From JBAXEO01 sp964541375 (lineage in GTDB: Bacteria; Actinomycetota; Coriobacteriia; Anaerosomatales; JAAXUF01): a DNA stretch of 32,247 nucleotides. The stretch spans positions 1 through 32,247 of the forward strand of contig CAZIPT010000022.1 of NCBI GenBank assembly GCA_964541375.1. The letters are read 5' to 3'. Every line of letters begins with the position of its first letter. Positions within the stretch are counted from its first letter, which is position 1. Positions 1-9,133 of the stretch are shown piece by piece. The translations under genes and the position numbers were made by a program. The notes beneath the pieces were generated by a model. The model saw only the letters and a list, made by a program, of their open reading frames with translations, was not told the origin of the DNA and did no database searches.

Positions 1-1308
1 GGGGGTCGAGACGAGCATGGCGTTGATGGCCACCGACTGGCCCGAACCGGTGGTGCCGCCGATGGGGAGGTGGGGCATGGTGGCGAGATCTGCGAGGACC
101 GGCGTACCCGAGACATCTTTGCCGATGGCCAGCAGGAGCGGTCCCCCCTCGCCCGCGGGGGCGAGCACGTCGCCCAGGGTGACCGAGCTGCGACGCACGT
201 TAGGTACCTCGATGCCGACAAGGGCCTTGCCGGGAATCGGAGCAAGGATACGCACGGTGGACGCCGCGAGGGACAGTGCGAGGTCATCGGCGAGCGCCGT
301 GATCCGTGACAGGCGGACACCCTTGGCGATCTCCACCTCAAAGAGCGTGACCGTCGGGCCCGCGACCCAGGCGACGACGCGCGCCGGAATATCAAAGGTC
401 GCAAGAGTGTCCGCAATCACCTGAGCCGTCGATCGCTGCTCCGTGTCGCTCGCTTTGTGCTTCGCCGCGCTCTCACTGGTGCGTGCAAGCAGTCCGGCAG
501 ACGGCAGAACGAATCCCTCCATCGCCCGGGGAGAGACGGTCTTGGCGATGGGCACGGTCTTTCGGGCGGCTTCGGCATCCGAGTCGGCAGCCCGGGTTCG
601 GGGCGAAGCCGCAGCATCCGACTGGCGTGAGCCGTCAGTAGACGCCTCGACGACCTCGCCCATTGGCTGCGTTCGCGGTGAGCGTTCGCGTACGACCGGA
701 GTCCTCTCGGCATCCTGCTGCTCTCCCGAGATGCCCTCTCGCACCAGATCGACGAGAGCGGTGATCGAAAGGCCGGTGATGATCAGCCCGACAAGCAGCA
801 GCCCTCCGAGCAAGACAAAGCTGATCGTGACTCCGGCGATCGAAGAGAGTGCCCACGCCACCGAACCACCCAGATAGCCGCCTCGTGTCGCAAGAACCTG
901 CGAATCCGAGAAGAAGTCCTGGCCCGGGCTCATGAGCGCGGCCATGGAGATGATCGACAGCACGATGATGCCGAGTCCTAGGCCCGTGCGCCCCTCGTGA
1001 ATCTCCGCTCGGACGAAGAAGCTGATTCCCCAGACAAGGAGGACAACAGGAATGAGATACGCGCCGATGCCGAAGGCGAGCTTGAGACCGGATGCGCCCG
1101 CGTCGGTGATGATTCCTGTGTGGCGGCTGAGGACCGCTATGAGCAGGGCAACCCCCAGAAGCGCCAACGCAACGCCCAGAATCTCCCGGCGAGACCGCTC
1201 GTCAAGAACTCCGGGTTTGCTCTGCTTGGCGGCAGAGCGGCCACCCGAGCGCGACGAAGTTGGGGTACGGCGAGCCTGTGTCTTCGGTTTTGCGCCGGGA
1301 GACGGCAT
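1..1308 (-). CDS. ftsK: DNA translocase FtsK/SpoIIIE (N-terminal part, runs off window)
   Basis: This is the amino-terminal 436 residues of a septal DNA pump that clears chromosome termini during division. The ATG at 1308 is preceded by AGGAG. A basic N-tail is followed by about four hydrophobic membrane segments between residues 45 and 210 and a polar linker (about 215-300). Next come the alpha/beta domains (FDIPARVVAWVAGPTVTLFEVE, APIPGKALVGIEVPN) and the P-loop region near residues 415-430. The remaining motor and gamma domains lie outside the window. The Walker A reads TGSGQS where the family has TGSGKS, so the phosphate-binding Lys (residue 424) is Gln here, very near the window edge. 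The gene lies about 100 bp downstream of uppP on the same strand. Confidence 0.93.
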   Translation of the reverse strand, partial: MPSPGAKPKTQARRTPTSSRSGGRSAAKQSKPGVLDERSRREILGVALALLGVALLIAVLSRHTGIITDAGASGLKLAFGIGAYLIPVVLLVWGISFFVRAEIHEGRTGLGLGIIVLSIISMAALMSPGQDFFSDSQVLATRGGYLGGSVAWALSSIAGVTISFVLLGGLLLVGLIITGLSITALVDLVREGISGEQQDAERTPVVRERSPRTQPMGEVVEASTDGSRQSDAAASPRTRAADSDAEAARKTVPIAKTVSPRAMEGFVLPSAGLLARTSESAAKHKASDTEQRSTAQVIADTLATFDIPARVVAWVAGPTVTLFEVEIAKGVRLSRITALADDLALSLAASTVRILAPIPGKALVGIEVPNVRRSSVTLGDVLAPAGEGGPLLLAIGKDVSGTPVLADLATMPHLPIGGTTGSGQSVAINAMLVSTP

Positions 1309-1407
1309 CCACACACTCCTACTGCTGTTCGGCTACGACGACTGCTGCTATGCGAAGCAAGAGAGCCCTCGCACTGAGTATACGGTTCCGTCCCTCGCTT
1401 TTCTCCC

Positions 1408-2304
1408 CTAGCCGCGCATGAAGAACAGCGCTATGACAAAGAGCCCCAGCGCGATGCGGTACCACATGAAGATGGCGTAAGAATGAGTGCGCACGTACGA
1501 CAGCATCCATCGCATGACCAGCACTGAAGAGACGGCGGCGGCGAGGAAGCCCAGAACCCAGTCGACCGAGAACAGCGTCGCCAACGGAACGTCCCGGAGC
1601 CCGAACACCACGGCGCCGCCGATGATCGGCATCGCCGCCATGAACGAGTATCGCGCGACAGCCTCACGCTTCAGGCCGACCCAGCGGCCAGCCATCATCG
1701 TCGACCCCGAGCGGGAAACGCCCGGAACGAGCGCCGCGGCCTGGGCCAACCCGATCACGAGCGCCTTCCACGCGGTCAGCTTGACCAGAGGATCCGCCCT
1801 CCTGACAAAGCGGTCCGAGGCCCACAGTGCCACACCGAACACGATCAGCATCACGCCGAGAAGGAGTGGCGCGTAGTGAAACGTCGCCGCGCCGATCCCG
1901 GATGTGGCCCGACCGGCGATATCCGGCGTTGACAGCCATTCAATCTTGTCGGACAGGAGCACACCGAACAGCGCTCCCGGAACCGACGTCAGCAGCAGGA
2001 AGCCGATGAACTTGCGGGCGAAGCCCGTGTGGCGAAGTGCATCGTCTGACACATCACCTTTGGTAGCCGTAGGGGTACCACCGAGCGCCGCGATCACCAG
2101 GTCGACCCAGTCGCGCCAGAGGGCGATGACGATGGCGATAAAGCTGCCGGCGTGCAGCGCGATGTCGAAAGACATGCTCGAGAGCATCGGGTCGCGGACG
2201 CCGAACACCCAGGGAACGAGCTTGAGGTGCGCGGTCGAGGATACAGGGAGGAACTCCGCGAAGCCCTGGACGGCCCCGAGAATGATTGCCCACATGTGGG
2301 TCAC
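1408..2304 (-). CDS. uppP: Undecaprenyl-diphosphatase UppP/BacA
   Basis: This integral membrane phosphatase converts undecaprenyl diphosphate to the monophosphate, recycling the lipid carrier for peptidoglycan and giving bacitracin tolerance. Both family signatures are visible: GFAEFLPVSSTAHL near the N-terminus and PGVSRSGSTMMAGRWVGL in the middle of the protein, with about eight hydrophobic segments between and after them. I chose the GTG at 2304 because GGAGG lies 6 nt upstream and the start sits 1 nt past the RNase J stop. This gives 298 residues, slightly above the usual 265-280. An ATG three codons later is possible. Tight spacing implies co-transcription with RNase J. Confidence 0.93.
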   Translation of the reverse strand: MTHMWAIILGAVQGFAEFLPVSSTAHLKLVPWVFGVRDPMLSSMSFDIALHAGSFIAIVIALWRDWVDLVIAALGGTPTATKGDVSDDALRHTGFARKFIGFLLLTSVPGALFGVLLSDKIEWLSTPDIAGRATSGIGAATFHYAPLLLGVMLIVFGVALWASDRFVRRADPLVKLTAWKALVIGLAQAAALVPGVSRSGSTMMAGRWVGLKREAVARYSFMAAMPIIGGAVVFGLRDVPLATLFSVDWVLGFLAAAVSSVLVMRWMLSYVRTHSYAIFMWYRIALGLFVIALFFMRG

Positions 2305-2305
2305 G

Positions 2306-3976
2306 CTAGACCTCCATGACAACAGGAATGATCATCGGACGTCTGCGCGTTCGCTCCCAAAGAAGCTGCGAAAGCGACTCTCGCACCGCGTTCTTGACGA
2401 CCGCCTGGTCGGTCGCACCCTCCTTGAATGTCTTTGCCAGAGTCTTCGCAACTCGCTCGCGCGCCTCTTTGAGAAGCGCGTCCCCCTCCGGACCGAAGAC
2501 CACCCCCCGGGTGATCAGCTCGGGCTCCCCCATAGGCTTGCCGGTCTGAGTGTCTATCGCGATCACGATGGTCGCGATCCCGTCTTGGGCCAGGAGCTGG
2601 CGGTCTCGAAGCACGACGTTGCCCACATCCCCGACCCCCAGACCGTCTACGTAGACGACCCCGTGCTCGACGGGTGTGCCGACCCGGGCCCCGTTCTGGT
2701 CGATCTCAAGGCAGGCGCCGTTCTCAAGGATGAAGATGTCCTCGTCATACATTCCTACCTCGACGGCCAGCCCCGCATGCGCCGCCAGGTGACGCGTCTC
2801 GCCGTGGATCGGCATGAAGAAGGTGGGCTGAACCAGGTTCAGCATCAACTTGAGTTCCTCGGACGCGGCATGCCCGGACACGTGCACGTGGGCGTTTCCC
2901 TTGTGGATGACCTTCGCGCCAGCCTTCGCCAGGCGATTGACGACCCTGCTGACCGCCTTCTCATTTCCGGGCACCGGCGTTGCCGCGATAACGACGGTAT
3001 CGCCTCGCTCGACCGTGACCGTCTTGTGGTCGCCGTTCGCCATCCGAGCCAGCGCCGAGAGGGGCTCGCCCTGGCTGCCTGTGCACATGACCACAACCTT
3101 CTCGGGAGCGAGTCCGTGCGCATCGTAGGCGTCGATGATGTCTTCGTCGTCGATGCGCAGGTAGCCCAGATCACGCGCGATCTTCGTGTTGGTGATCATC
3201 GATCGGCCAGTCACAACGACCTTGCGGCCGGAAGCCACCGCCGCATCGCAGACCTGCTGGACGCGGTGGATGTGGCTCGAGAAAGAGGCTGCAATGACGC
3301 GCTGGTCAGCGTGCTCGATGATGTCTCGCAGGGCCGGCCCGACGGAGGCCTCCGAGCGCGTCATCCCGGGGGTCTCGGCGTTGGTGGAGTCGGACATGAG
3401 GAGGTCGACGCCGATCTTGCCGAACTTGGACAGCGCGCCGTAGTCCGTCAATCGGGCGTCTATGGGAGTCTGGTCCAACTTGAAGTCGCCGGTGTGGACG
3501 ATGTTTCCCATCGGGGTCCGGATGAACATGCCCACGGCATCCGGAATGGAGTGATTGACTGCGAAGAAGTCGAAGCCGAAGGGGCCGAGGGAGATGTGAG
3601 ATCCGTCGTGTACCTCTCGGAGCTTGGTCTTCTTGAGCTTGTGCTCGTCGAGTTTGCCCTGGATCAGCCCGAGGGTCAGCCTCGTTCCCAGAACCGGCAC
3701 CGGCCTGGAGAGCGCCTTGAGCAGATACGGGAGGGCACCCGTGTGGTCTTCGTGGCCATGCGTGATGACGATCGCCCGGAGCTTGTCCTGTCGCTTCACC
3801 ACGTACGAGAAGTCGGGCAGGATGAGGTCGACGCCGGGGTGATCGTCATCGGGAAACATGATGCCGGCATCGATGATCACCATGTCGTCACCAAATTCAA
3901 TGACGGTCATGTTCTTGCCGATCTCCTCGAGTCCTCCGAGAGGGATGACACGTAGTACGTTCTTCTTCTGAGGCAT
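2306..3976 (-). CDS. rnj: Ribonuclease J (metallo-beta-lactamase/beta-CASP)
   Basis: This is a dual 5'-3' exo/endoribonuclease for mRNA decay and rRNA maturation. The beginning VIPLGGLEEIGKNM is typical of RNase J. The zinc motif HGHEDH lies at residues 73-78, followed by the GDFKLD and SDSTNAE motifs of the metallo-lactamase/beta-CASP fold. VTGRSM and SSHIHRVQ lie in the beta-CASP part, HVSGHA and PIHGETRHL complete the active site, and a C-terminal domain follows. The ATG at 3976 gives 556 residues, normal for the family. An upstream in-frame GTG at 4063 would add 29 residues without family similarity. A weak AAAGGAG lies about 13 nt before the ATG. The position between dapA and ftsK is the usual actinobacterial arrangement. 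Confidence 0.95.
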   Translation of the reverse strand: MPQKKNVLRVIPLGGLEEIGKNMTVIEFGDDMVIIDAGIMFPDDDHPGVDLILPDFSYVVKRQDKLRAIVITHGHEDHTGALPYLLKALSRPVPVLGTRLTLGLIQGKLDEHKLKKTKLREVHDGSHISLGPFGFDFFAVNHSIPDAVGMFIRTPMGNIVHTGDFKLDQTPIDARLTDYGALSKFGKIGVDLLMSDSTNAETPGMTRSEASVGPALRDIIEHADQRVIAASFSSHIHRVQQVCDAAVASGRKVVVTGRSMITNTKIARDLGYLRIDDEDIIDAYDAHGLAPEKVVVMCTGSQGEPLSALARMANGDHKTVTVERGDTVVIAATPVPGNEKAVSRVVNRLAKAGAKVIHKGNAHVHVSGHAASEELKLMLNLVQPTFFMPIHGETRHLAAHAGLAVEVGMYDEDIFILENGACLEIDQNGARVGTPVEHGVVYVDGLGVGDVGNVVLRDRQLLAQDGIATIVIAIDTQTGKPMGEPELITRGVVFGPEGDALLKEARERVAKTLAKTFKEGATDQAVVKNAVRESLSQLLWERTRRRPMIIPVVMEV

Positions 3977-4102
3977 GCTGTTAGGCGAGTCTCCTTTCGA
4001 CCACTGGCGTGGCCGTTCGTGGGGCGCCAAAGGCGCCGCGCTTGTGTTCAGTACCACCGCCACCCAAGTAGGCGACGGGTATCAATCTATTGCGCGGCGA
4101 AA

Positions 4103-4119
4103 CGTCTCAAGCCGAGACG
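4103..4119 (-). terminator. Possible weak terminator hairpin after dapA
   Basis: Downstream of the dapA stop on the minus strand there is a 6-bp perfect stem (CGTCTC/GAGACG) with a 5-nt loop, followed by TTTCG. The T-run is too short for a confident intrinsic terminator. A second palindrome with GGCGCC arms sits at 4023-4037 without a T-run. Read-through into RNase J is likely. Confidence 0.25.
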
Positions 4120-4135
4120 CTCGCCAGCCGAATTC

Positions 4136-5029
4136 CTAGCCCAGGACCCCAACGTGCCCCATGACGCGCTGGAGCTCGGCAGTCTGGTCGCTGGAGGCCT
4201 CGATGAGCGGGAGCCTACAGCCACCCACAGGGAATCCCTGGAGTTCGAGAGCCTTCTTGACCATGATCGGATTGCTCGTGATGAAGAGGGCCTTCATGAG
4301 TGGGAGAAGCTCGAGGTGGAGGCGAAGCGCACGCGTGTGGTTACCCTCGGCTTGAGCGTCGACCATCTCCTTGAACTTCGCCCCGGCGACGTGGCTGATG
4401 ACTGATATCACGCCGGTTCCACCCAGTCCCATCATCGGGAGCGTCAGTTCGTCATCTCCCGAGAACACCTCAAAGCCGTCAGGAGCGCCGTCTATGACGG
4501 TTGCGGTCTGCGACAGATCGGAGTTGGCCTGCTTCAGTGCGACGATGTTCTCAACGTCGTTGGCGAGTCTGAGAATCGTCGCGGGCTCCATGTTGATGAC
4601 ACAGCGCCCCGGGATGTTGTACAGGATCACCGGGAGTTCGACCGCCTCGGCGATCGAGCGAAAATGCAGGTAGAGCCCTTCCTGAGGAGGCTTGTTGTAG
4701 TACGGAACGACCGCCATGATCCCGTCGACGCCCAGCCGGGAGACGTCGCGGGCGAAGTCGACGGAATCGGCAGTGCAGTTGTCGCCCGCGTTCGCGATGA
4801 TCGGGACTCGTCCACCCACGGCTTCGATGACCGCCTTGAAGAGCTCGATCTTCTGAGGGTAGAACACGGTGGGAGACTCGCCGGTGGTGCCGCACACGAC
4901 GAGCGCGTCGCTTCCGTTCTCGACCAGCTTGACGGCGAGCTCCTGGGCTCGCGGCAGGTCGAGTTCGAGTTCTGGAGTGAACGGCGTGACCATGGCCGTG
5001 ATCATACGGCCGAAGCGGGGCGTGCTCAT
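4136..5029 (-). CDS. dapA: 4-hydroxy-tetrahydrodipicolinate synthase
   Basis: This TIM-barrel aldolase condenses pyruvate with aspartate semialdehyde, the first committed step of diaminopimelate/lysine synthesis. Family residues are present: the GTTGE loop (Thr48-Thr49), YYNKP (Tyr109/110), LYNIPGR (Tyr137) and the Schiff-base lysine in VALKQANSD (Lys166). The length of 297 residues is normal. The start is ambiguous. The ATG at 5029 has GAGGGG about 10 nt upstream and gives the usual STPRFGRMITAMVTPF opening. The ATG at 5047 also has an AGAGGG upstream and would add six residues. The gene is separated from lysC by about 135 bp, which may hold a promoter, though I see no convincing one. Confidence 0.96.
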   Translation of the reverse strand: MSTPRFGRMITAMVTPFTPELELDLPRAQELAVKLVENGSDALVVCGTTGESPTVFYPQKIELFKAVIEAVGGRVPIIANAGDNCTADSVDFARDVSRLGVDGIMAVVPYYNKPPQEGLYLHFRSIAEAVELPVILYNIPGRCVINMEPATILRLANDVENIVALKQANSDLSQTATVIDGAPDGFEVFSGDDELTLPMMGLGGTGVISVISHVAGAKFKEMVDAQAEGNHTRALRLHLELLPLMKALFITSNPIMVKKALELQGFPVGGCRLPLIEASSDQTAELQRVMGHVGVLG

Positions 5030-5163
5030 TGCGGTGTTTCCCCTCATGAACGGCCCTCTGCGAACGGGCCGAAAGCGGTTGACTACCCCCCTATTGTGTC
5101 ACACCGAACTGACACGCGCCCGCAGCGGACAGGTGCGTAACCCAAGCGTCAAGCGTCTGGAGT

Positions 5164-6426
5164 TCATGACTGAAGCGCGTGTGACCCCAACTGGAAGCCG
5201 TTGTGGAGCGCTCGGACCGCCGGTTCGGTCTGGTCGGCGGCAACGAGCACCGAGATCGTGGTGTGCGAGTCAGCGGCCTGGTAGACGTCGATTCCGGCCG
5301 CCGAGAGGAACTCGGCCATGCGTGCCATCACCCCGGGGACACCGTGCATGCCGGCCCCCACGAGCGTGACCTTGGCCAGCCCCGTACGCGCGTCGTACGG
5401 AAGTCCCATTCTGTCGAGGACTGCGGTGGCGTCTCTGAGCGCATTGTCCTGGACGGTGAAGACCAGCTCGTCACCGATCGGCGTGAACATGTCGAGCGAC
5501 ACGCACGCATCAGCCATCAGGCGGTAGATGCGAGTCTGCGTGACCATGTGCTGGTTGGTGCCTTCGGGCGAGAACAGCTTCACCCTCACTCTCGCGATTC
5601 CGATGGTGTGGCTCACCGCGGTCGCGACCCGGTCCGGCCGGTAGCCGGCGATGTCGGCGACGAGCGTTCCATTGTGGTCCGAGAACGTCGAGCGGACCCT
5701 CAGGGCGATCCCGCTGTTGAGTGCCAACTCGGCGGCGGGCGTGTGGACCACTCGACTCCCGGCCTTCGCCATCTGGAAGAGCTCGTCAGCCCCGATGACC
5801 TCGATCACGCGCGAGTCATCACACGTCCGCGGGTCCGCCGTCATGACACCGTCGACGTCGGTGAAGATCTCGACCTCCTCGGCGGACAGCGCGACTCCCA
5901 GAGCGCAGGCGGTCGTATCGCTGCCGCCTCGTCCAAGCGTGGTGGTCTGTCCGTCTTCCGATATCCCCTGGAAGCCCGCCACGATCGGAATCCGTCCCTC
6001 ATCGATGGCCGCCAGCAGGCCGCCCGGAAACACCTCGATGATGGAGGAATTCCCCGGGACGCCATCGGTGATGATGCCTGCCTCAGCGCCGGTGAAGGCC
6101 TGGGCGGCGAGGCCGGATGCGCGCAGGTAGTGGGCGACAACCACCGCCGAGACGACCTCGCCTACGCTGGCCAGCAGATCGGTCTCGCGCTCGTCGGCGG
6201 GAAGCGTCGCGACCAAACCGAGAAGCGTGTCGGTCGCGTAGGGGGCACCGTGTCGTCCCATTGCCGATACCACGACGACGGGCGCCTTGCCCGCGTCAAC
6301 AGCGTGTTTGACCCGGGCGGCCAGTGCGGCCCTTCCCGACTCCTCGGCGACGGACGTGCCGCCGAATTTCATCACCACGATCGGCTTACGTGCCGAAACG
6401 ACAGGTATGGGCTCGGTCGCCGACAC
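5164..6426 (-). CDS. lysC: Aspartate kinase
   Basis: The enzyme phosphorylates aspartate, the entry step to lysine, diaminopimelate, threonine and methionine. The kinase signature KFGGTS lies at residues 20-25. FTDVDGVMTADPR and LGRGGSDTTA are typical substrate and ATP-binding segments. The C-terminal part from about residue 265 contains two ACT regulatory domains (VKLFSPEGTNQHMV and KVTLVGAGMHGVPGVMARM), suggesting feedback control by end products. The start is a GTG at 6426, preceded by GGGGGA inside the end of dapB and 3 nt past the dapB stop. At 420 residues it has the usual length of a monofunctional class of aspartokinase. Confidence 0.95.
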   Translation of the reverse strand: MSATEPIPVVSARKPIVVMKFGGTSVAEESGRAALAARVKHAVDAGKAPVVVVSAMGRHGAPYATDTLLGLVATLPADERETDLLASVGEVVSAVVVAHYLRASGLAAQAFTGAEAGIITDGVPGNSSIIEVFPGGLLAAIDEGRIPIVAGFQGISEDGQTTTLGRGGSDTTACALGVALSAEEVEIFTDVDGVMTADPRTCDDSRVIEVIGADELFQMAKAGSRVVHTPAAELALNSGIALRVRSTFSDHNGTLVADIAGYRPDRVATAVSHTIGIARVRVKLFSPEGTNQHMVTQTRIYRLMADACVSLDMFTPIGDELVFTVQDNALRDATAVLDRMGLPYDARTGLAKVTLVGAGMHGVPGVMARMAEFLSAAGIDVYQAADSHTTISVLVAADQTEPAVRALHNGFQLGSHALQS

Positions 6427-6429
6427 GGA

Positions 6430-7218
6430 CTATTCCCCCATCAGCTGGTCGAGTCCGATGATGAGGCCCGACCGGGCGCCCACCTCGCTAACGGCAAGAA
6501 CGACGCCGGGCATGAAGCTGGATCTGTCTATCGTGTCGTGGCGGATCGAGAGGGTCTGCCCCTGCCCGCCAAAGAGAACCTCCTGGTGAGCGACCAGCCC
6601 GGGGAGCCTCACCGAGTGCACGTGCACTCCCCCCACCACCGCGCCACGGGCGCCCTCCATACCTGGAAGCTCGGTCTCTTTGCCGGGGACGGCCGGTGCA
6701 TCGCCGCGGGCCGCCGAGACGAGCTGCGCCGTACGAAGAGCCGTTCCACTTGGGGCATCGGCTTTCTGGTCGTGGTGGAGCTCGATGATCTCGACGTGGG
6801 GCATGAATCGCGCGGCGCGCGTTGCGAAGTCCATCATGAGGACGGCGCCGATAGCGAAGTTGGGCGCAAAGAACAGCGTCGTCCCCGGCGTCGCCACGGC
6901 GGCCACCTCAGTGAGTTGCTGCTCGGTCAGTCCAGTGGTCCCGACGACGCAGTCGACGCCGCGGGCTAGTGCGGTGCGGAGGTTTCCCTCGACCACGGTG
7001 GGATGCGTGAAGTCGATCATGACGTCGGGGCGAAGCTCGTCGATCGCCTCGGCCAGGCCGTCGCGGCATTCGAGCGTCGCTCCCCCGACCTCGAGCCTCG
7101 CACCCGCCGCACCCGGATCCACGGCCCCGACAACCTCCATCCCGTCGGCGGCGGAAACGGCGCGAATCGCTTCACTTCCCATGCGGCCGGCCCCGCCGCT
7201 GACCAGAACCCGGATCAT
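6430..7218 (-). CDS. dapB: 4-hydroxy-tetrahydrodipicolinate reductase
   Basis: This NAD(P)H-dependent reductase acts after DapA in diaminopimelate synthesis. The N-terminal Rossmann motif is VSGGAGRMG. VGTTGLTEQQL is the cofactor-proximal segment. ELHHDQKADAPSGTA is the catalytic and substrate-binding signature, with the His and Lys pairs present. At 262 residues it has typical length. The start ATG overlaps the stop of the upstream M16 protease by 4 nt (ATGA), so the two are translationally coupled. lysC follows directly, forming a compact dapB-lysC pair. No anomalies are seen. Confidence 0.96.
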   Translation of the reverse strand: MIRVLVSGGAGRMGSEAIRAVSAADGMEVVGAVDPGAAGARLEVGGATLECRDGLAEAIDELRPDVMIDFTHPTVVEGNLRTALARGVDCVVGTTGLTEQQLTEVAAVATPGTTLFFAPNFAIGAVLMMDFATRAARFMPHVEIIELHHDQKADAPSGTALRTAQLVSAARGDAPAVPGKETELPGMEGARGAVVGGVHVHSVRLPGLVAHQEVLFGGQGQTLSIRHDTIDRSSFMPGVVLAVSEVGARSGLIIGLDQLMGE

Positions 7219-8498
7219 GCGTTCTCCTCGGCCTCGTAGGGTCCTTGCTGGGCGAATGCTGCGACCTGCGACTCGTCGAAGGGCCCCACGATCGCGAGCG
7301 TCGTCGGCGCGTCGAGAACCCGCTGCGCGACCCGCTTCACGTCGTCCATCGACACCGCGTTCAGGCGCTCGATGACGTCCTCTGCCGACAAGACTTCACA
7401 GTCGGTGACCTCGGCGCGTCCCATGCGCACCATGCGCGTACGCGTCGCCTCGGTCGAAAGCACCAAGTGCCCCGCCGCAGACTCCTTGGCTCGGTCCAGC
7501 TCTTCTTGTGTCACGCCGTTGGCGGCGATGTCAGCGAACTCTCCCTTGATGAGTCCTAGCACCAGTTCGGCGTTGTCGGGGTTCGTTCCCACGTAGACGC
7601 AGAATTCGCCGGTGTCCTGGTGCAGCGATGGGAAGGTCTGGACCGCATACGCGAGCCCGCGCTGTTCGCGGATCTCTTGAAAGAGCCGAGACGACATCCC
7701 ACCGCCCAGCACGTCGCTCATGATCTGCAGCGGGAAACGGTCAGGATCCCGGGCATCCATCGTTGTGACCCCAAGCAGGATGTGGGCCTGCTCAGTGTCT
7801 CGTTCGACTGAGGCCGTAGGATTCTGCTTGTCCGGCTTGCGCAGACTGCGCGCGGTGCGCGGTCCGACCGGAAGCTCGGCCAAGCAGCGCTCGGAGAGCG
7901 CGACAAGCTCCTCGTGATCGACGTTGCCAGCCGCTGCGACGACCACATTGCCTGTGATGAAGTGCTTGCGACGGAACTCGAGCGCCTCGGCGTTCCCGAA
8001 AGTGCCAACCGTCTCCCGCGTGCCGATGATCGGCAGGCCGATAGGGTGTTCGGGCCACAGCGCTGCTTCAAAGATCTCGCCGACAAGGTCCTCCGGGTTG
8101 TCCTCCATGCGGCCTATCTCCTCGATGACCACCTTGCGCTCGCGCTGGCACTCTTCCTCGGCGCAGAGGGAGTTGACGACCATATCGCCCAGGAGTTCGA
8201 ACGCCTTGGGAAGATGCTCGTCGAGGAATCGCGCGTAGTACATCGTGTATTCCTTGGAGGTGCCCGCGTTGAGCTCCGCGCCCATACGGTCGAACTCCTC
8301 GGAGATGTCCTTGGCCGAGCGCGCAGGCGTGCCCTTGAACATCATGTGCTCCATGAAGTGGGACATCCCGGCCTCGGAGGGAGTCTCGTCACGGCTTCCA
8401 ACCGCGAACCAGATGCCGAGCGTGATAGAGCGGACGGAGTCCATCGGTTCCGAGACGACCGTGATGCCGTTTTCGAGCACGGTCCTGTTGTAGAGCAT
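7215..8498 (-). CDS. M16 family zinc metallopeptidase (insulinase-like)
   Basis: The protein resembles mitochondrial processing peptidase-type M16B proteases, which are often encoded between pnp and dapB in Gram-positive bacteria. The inverted zinc motif HxxEH is present as HFMEH (His47, Glu50, His51), and the distal ligand glutamate is in the VVIEEIGRMEDNPED segment around residues 122-136. The C-terminal half has LGGGMSSRLFQEIREQRGLAYAV, the conserved arginine/tyrosine region of the second M16 domain. The length of 427 residues fits. It overlaps dapB by 4 nt. The substrate is unknown, and no signal peptide is seen, so it is probably cytoplasmic. Confidence 0.93.
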   Translation of the reverse strand: MLYNRTVLENGITVVSEPMDSVRSITLGIWFAVGSRDETPSEAGMSHFMEHMMFKGTPARSAKDISEEFDRMGAELNAGTSKEYTMYYARFLDEHLPKAFELLGDMVVNSLCAEEECQRERKVVIEEIGRMEDNPEDLVGEIFEAALWPEHPIGLPIIGTRETVGTFGNAEALEFRRKHFITGNVVVAAAGNVDHEELVALSERCLAELPVGPRTARSLRKPDKQNPTASVERDTEQAHILLGVTTMDARDPDRFPLQIMSDVLGGGMSSRLFQEIREQRGLAYAVQTFPSLHQDTGEFCVYVGTNPDNAELVLGLIKGEFADIAANGVTQEELDRAKESAAGHLVLSTEATRTRMVRMGRAEVTDCEVLSAEDVIERLNAVSMDDVKRVAQRVLDAPTTLAIVGPFDESQVAAFAQQGPYEAEENA

Positions 8499-8585
8499 GC
8501 GGGCTCCCTCATGTTGTCCCGATGGCGCAGAAGCGCGCCGCCGAGAAGTGTTGGTACATGATAGCGCGCTCCCAGGCCACGTCGC

Positions 8586-8606
8586 GTTCAGCAGAGGTGG
8601 CTGAAC
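8586..8606. other. Inverted repeat between parvulin gene and M16 gene
   Basis: A perfect 6-bp inverted repeat (GTTCAG/CTGAAC) with a 9-nt loop lies 19 nt past the parvulin stop. There is no T-run, so it is at best part of a weak terminator or mRNA-stabilising hairpin. Confidence 0.25.
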
Positions 8607-8624
8607 TCCGGGCTGGAGGCGACG

Positions 8625-8906
8625 CTAGTCGGTGCGCTTGGTCACTTCGATGAGGTGGTAACCAAACTGGGTCTGCACGGGGCCGTGGACGACACCGACC
8701 TCCTCGTTGAAGCAGACGTCGTTGAACTCCTTGACCATCTGCCCGGGGCCGAACTCACCCAGGTCACCACCGCTCCGGCCGGACGGACACGTCGAGTGCT
8801 GGCGTGCCATCTCGGCGAAGTCGGCGCCTTCGGCGATCTGCTGCTTGATCTGCTCTGCCTGCTCAGCGGATGGAACCAGAATGTGGCGCGCGGCGGCGGT
8901 TGCCAT
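8625..8906 (-). CDS. ppiC: Parvulin-type peptidyl-prolyl isomerase
   Basis: This is a small stand-alone parvulin of 93 residues that catalyses cis-trans isomerisation of X-Pro bonds. The fold signatures are clear: ARHILVPSAEQAEQIKQQI at the start, ADFAEMARQHSTCPSGRSGGDLGEFGPGQMVKEF in the middle and FGYHLIEVTKRTD at the end. These match PpiC of E. coli in size and motif order. No signal peptide or membrane anchor is present, so it is probably cytoplasmic. AAAAGGAGC lies just upstream of the ATG. It stands alone between the M16 operon and a small membrane gene. Confidence 0.94.
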   Translation of the reverse strand: MATAAARHILVPSAEQAEQIKQQIAEGADFAEMARQHSTCPSGRSGGDLGEFGPGQMVKEFNDVCFNEEVGVVHGPVQTQFGYHLIEVTKRTD

Positions 8907-9133
8907 GAGTGCTCCTTTTGGGGTCGACGTTGTTGTAGGCGATTGTAGAGCACAGGGGGCCGTCGTGTGCTGGGTATCGTGGGGCGCTCGCAGCGAGAGG
9001 TGGCCGAATAGACATACTCGCTCAGGCTACCGAGGTCGACCTGAACTCGGGTTCGGTGATCGTAGGAGATCTCGCGAACTTGAGGCTCAGGCGGTCGTGT
9101 CCAGCCGAGGCGTCAGCGCACTGTCGTGAAGTG

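Noticed and set aside
1904..3955. A plus-strand open frame of 683 codons
   Set aside because: It is antisense to uppP and RNase J, whose family motifs are unambiguous. Long antisense frames are expected at this GC content.
3977..4063. A longer N-terminus for RNase J, and the GTTAGGC in this stretch as an attC core
   Set aside because: The extra 29 residues are unlike the family. The GTTAGGC is isolated in the housekeeping region without arms.
5203..6969. A plus-strand open frame of 588 codons
   Set aside because: It is antisense to lysC and dapB; no family pattern, Arg/Gly/Asp-biased shadow composition.
8499..8624. A promoter with TATCAT ahead of the M16 gene
   Set aside because: No -35 element at proper spacing could be defended.
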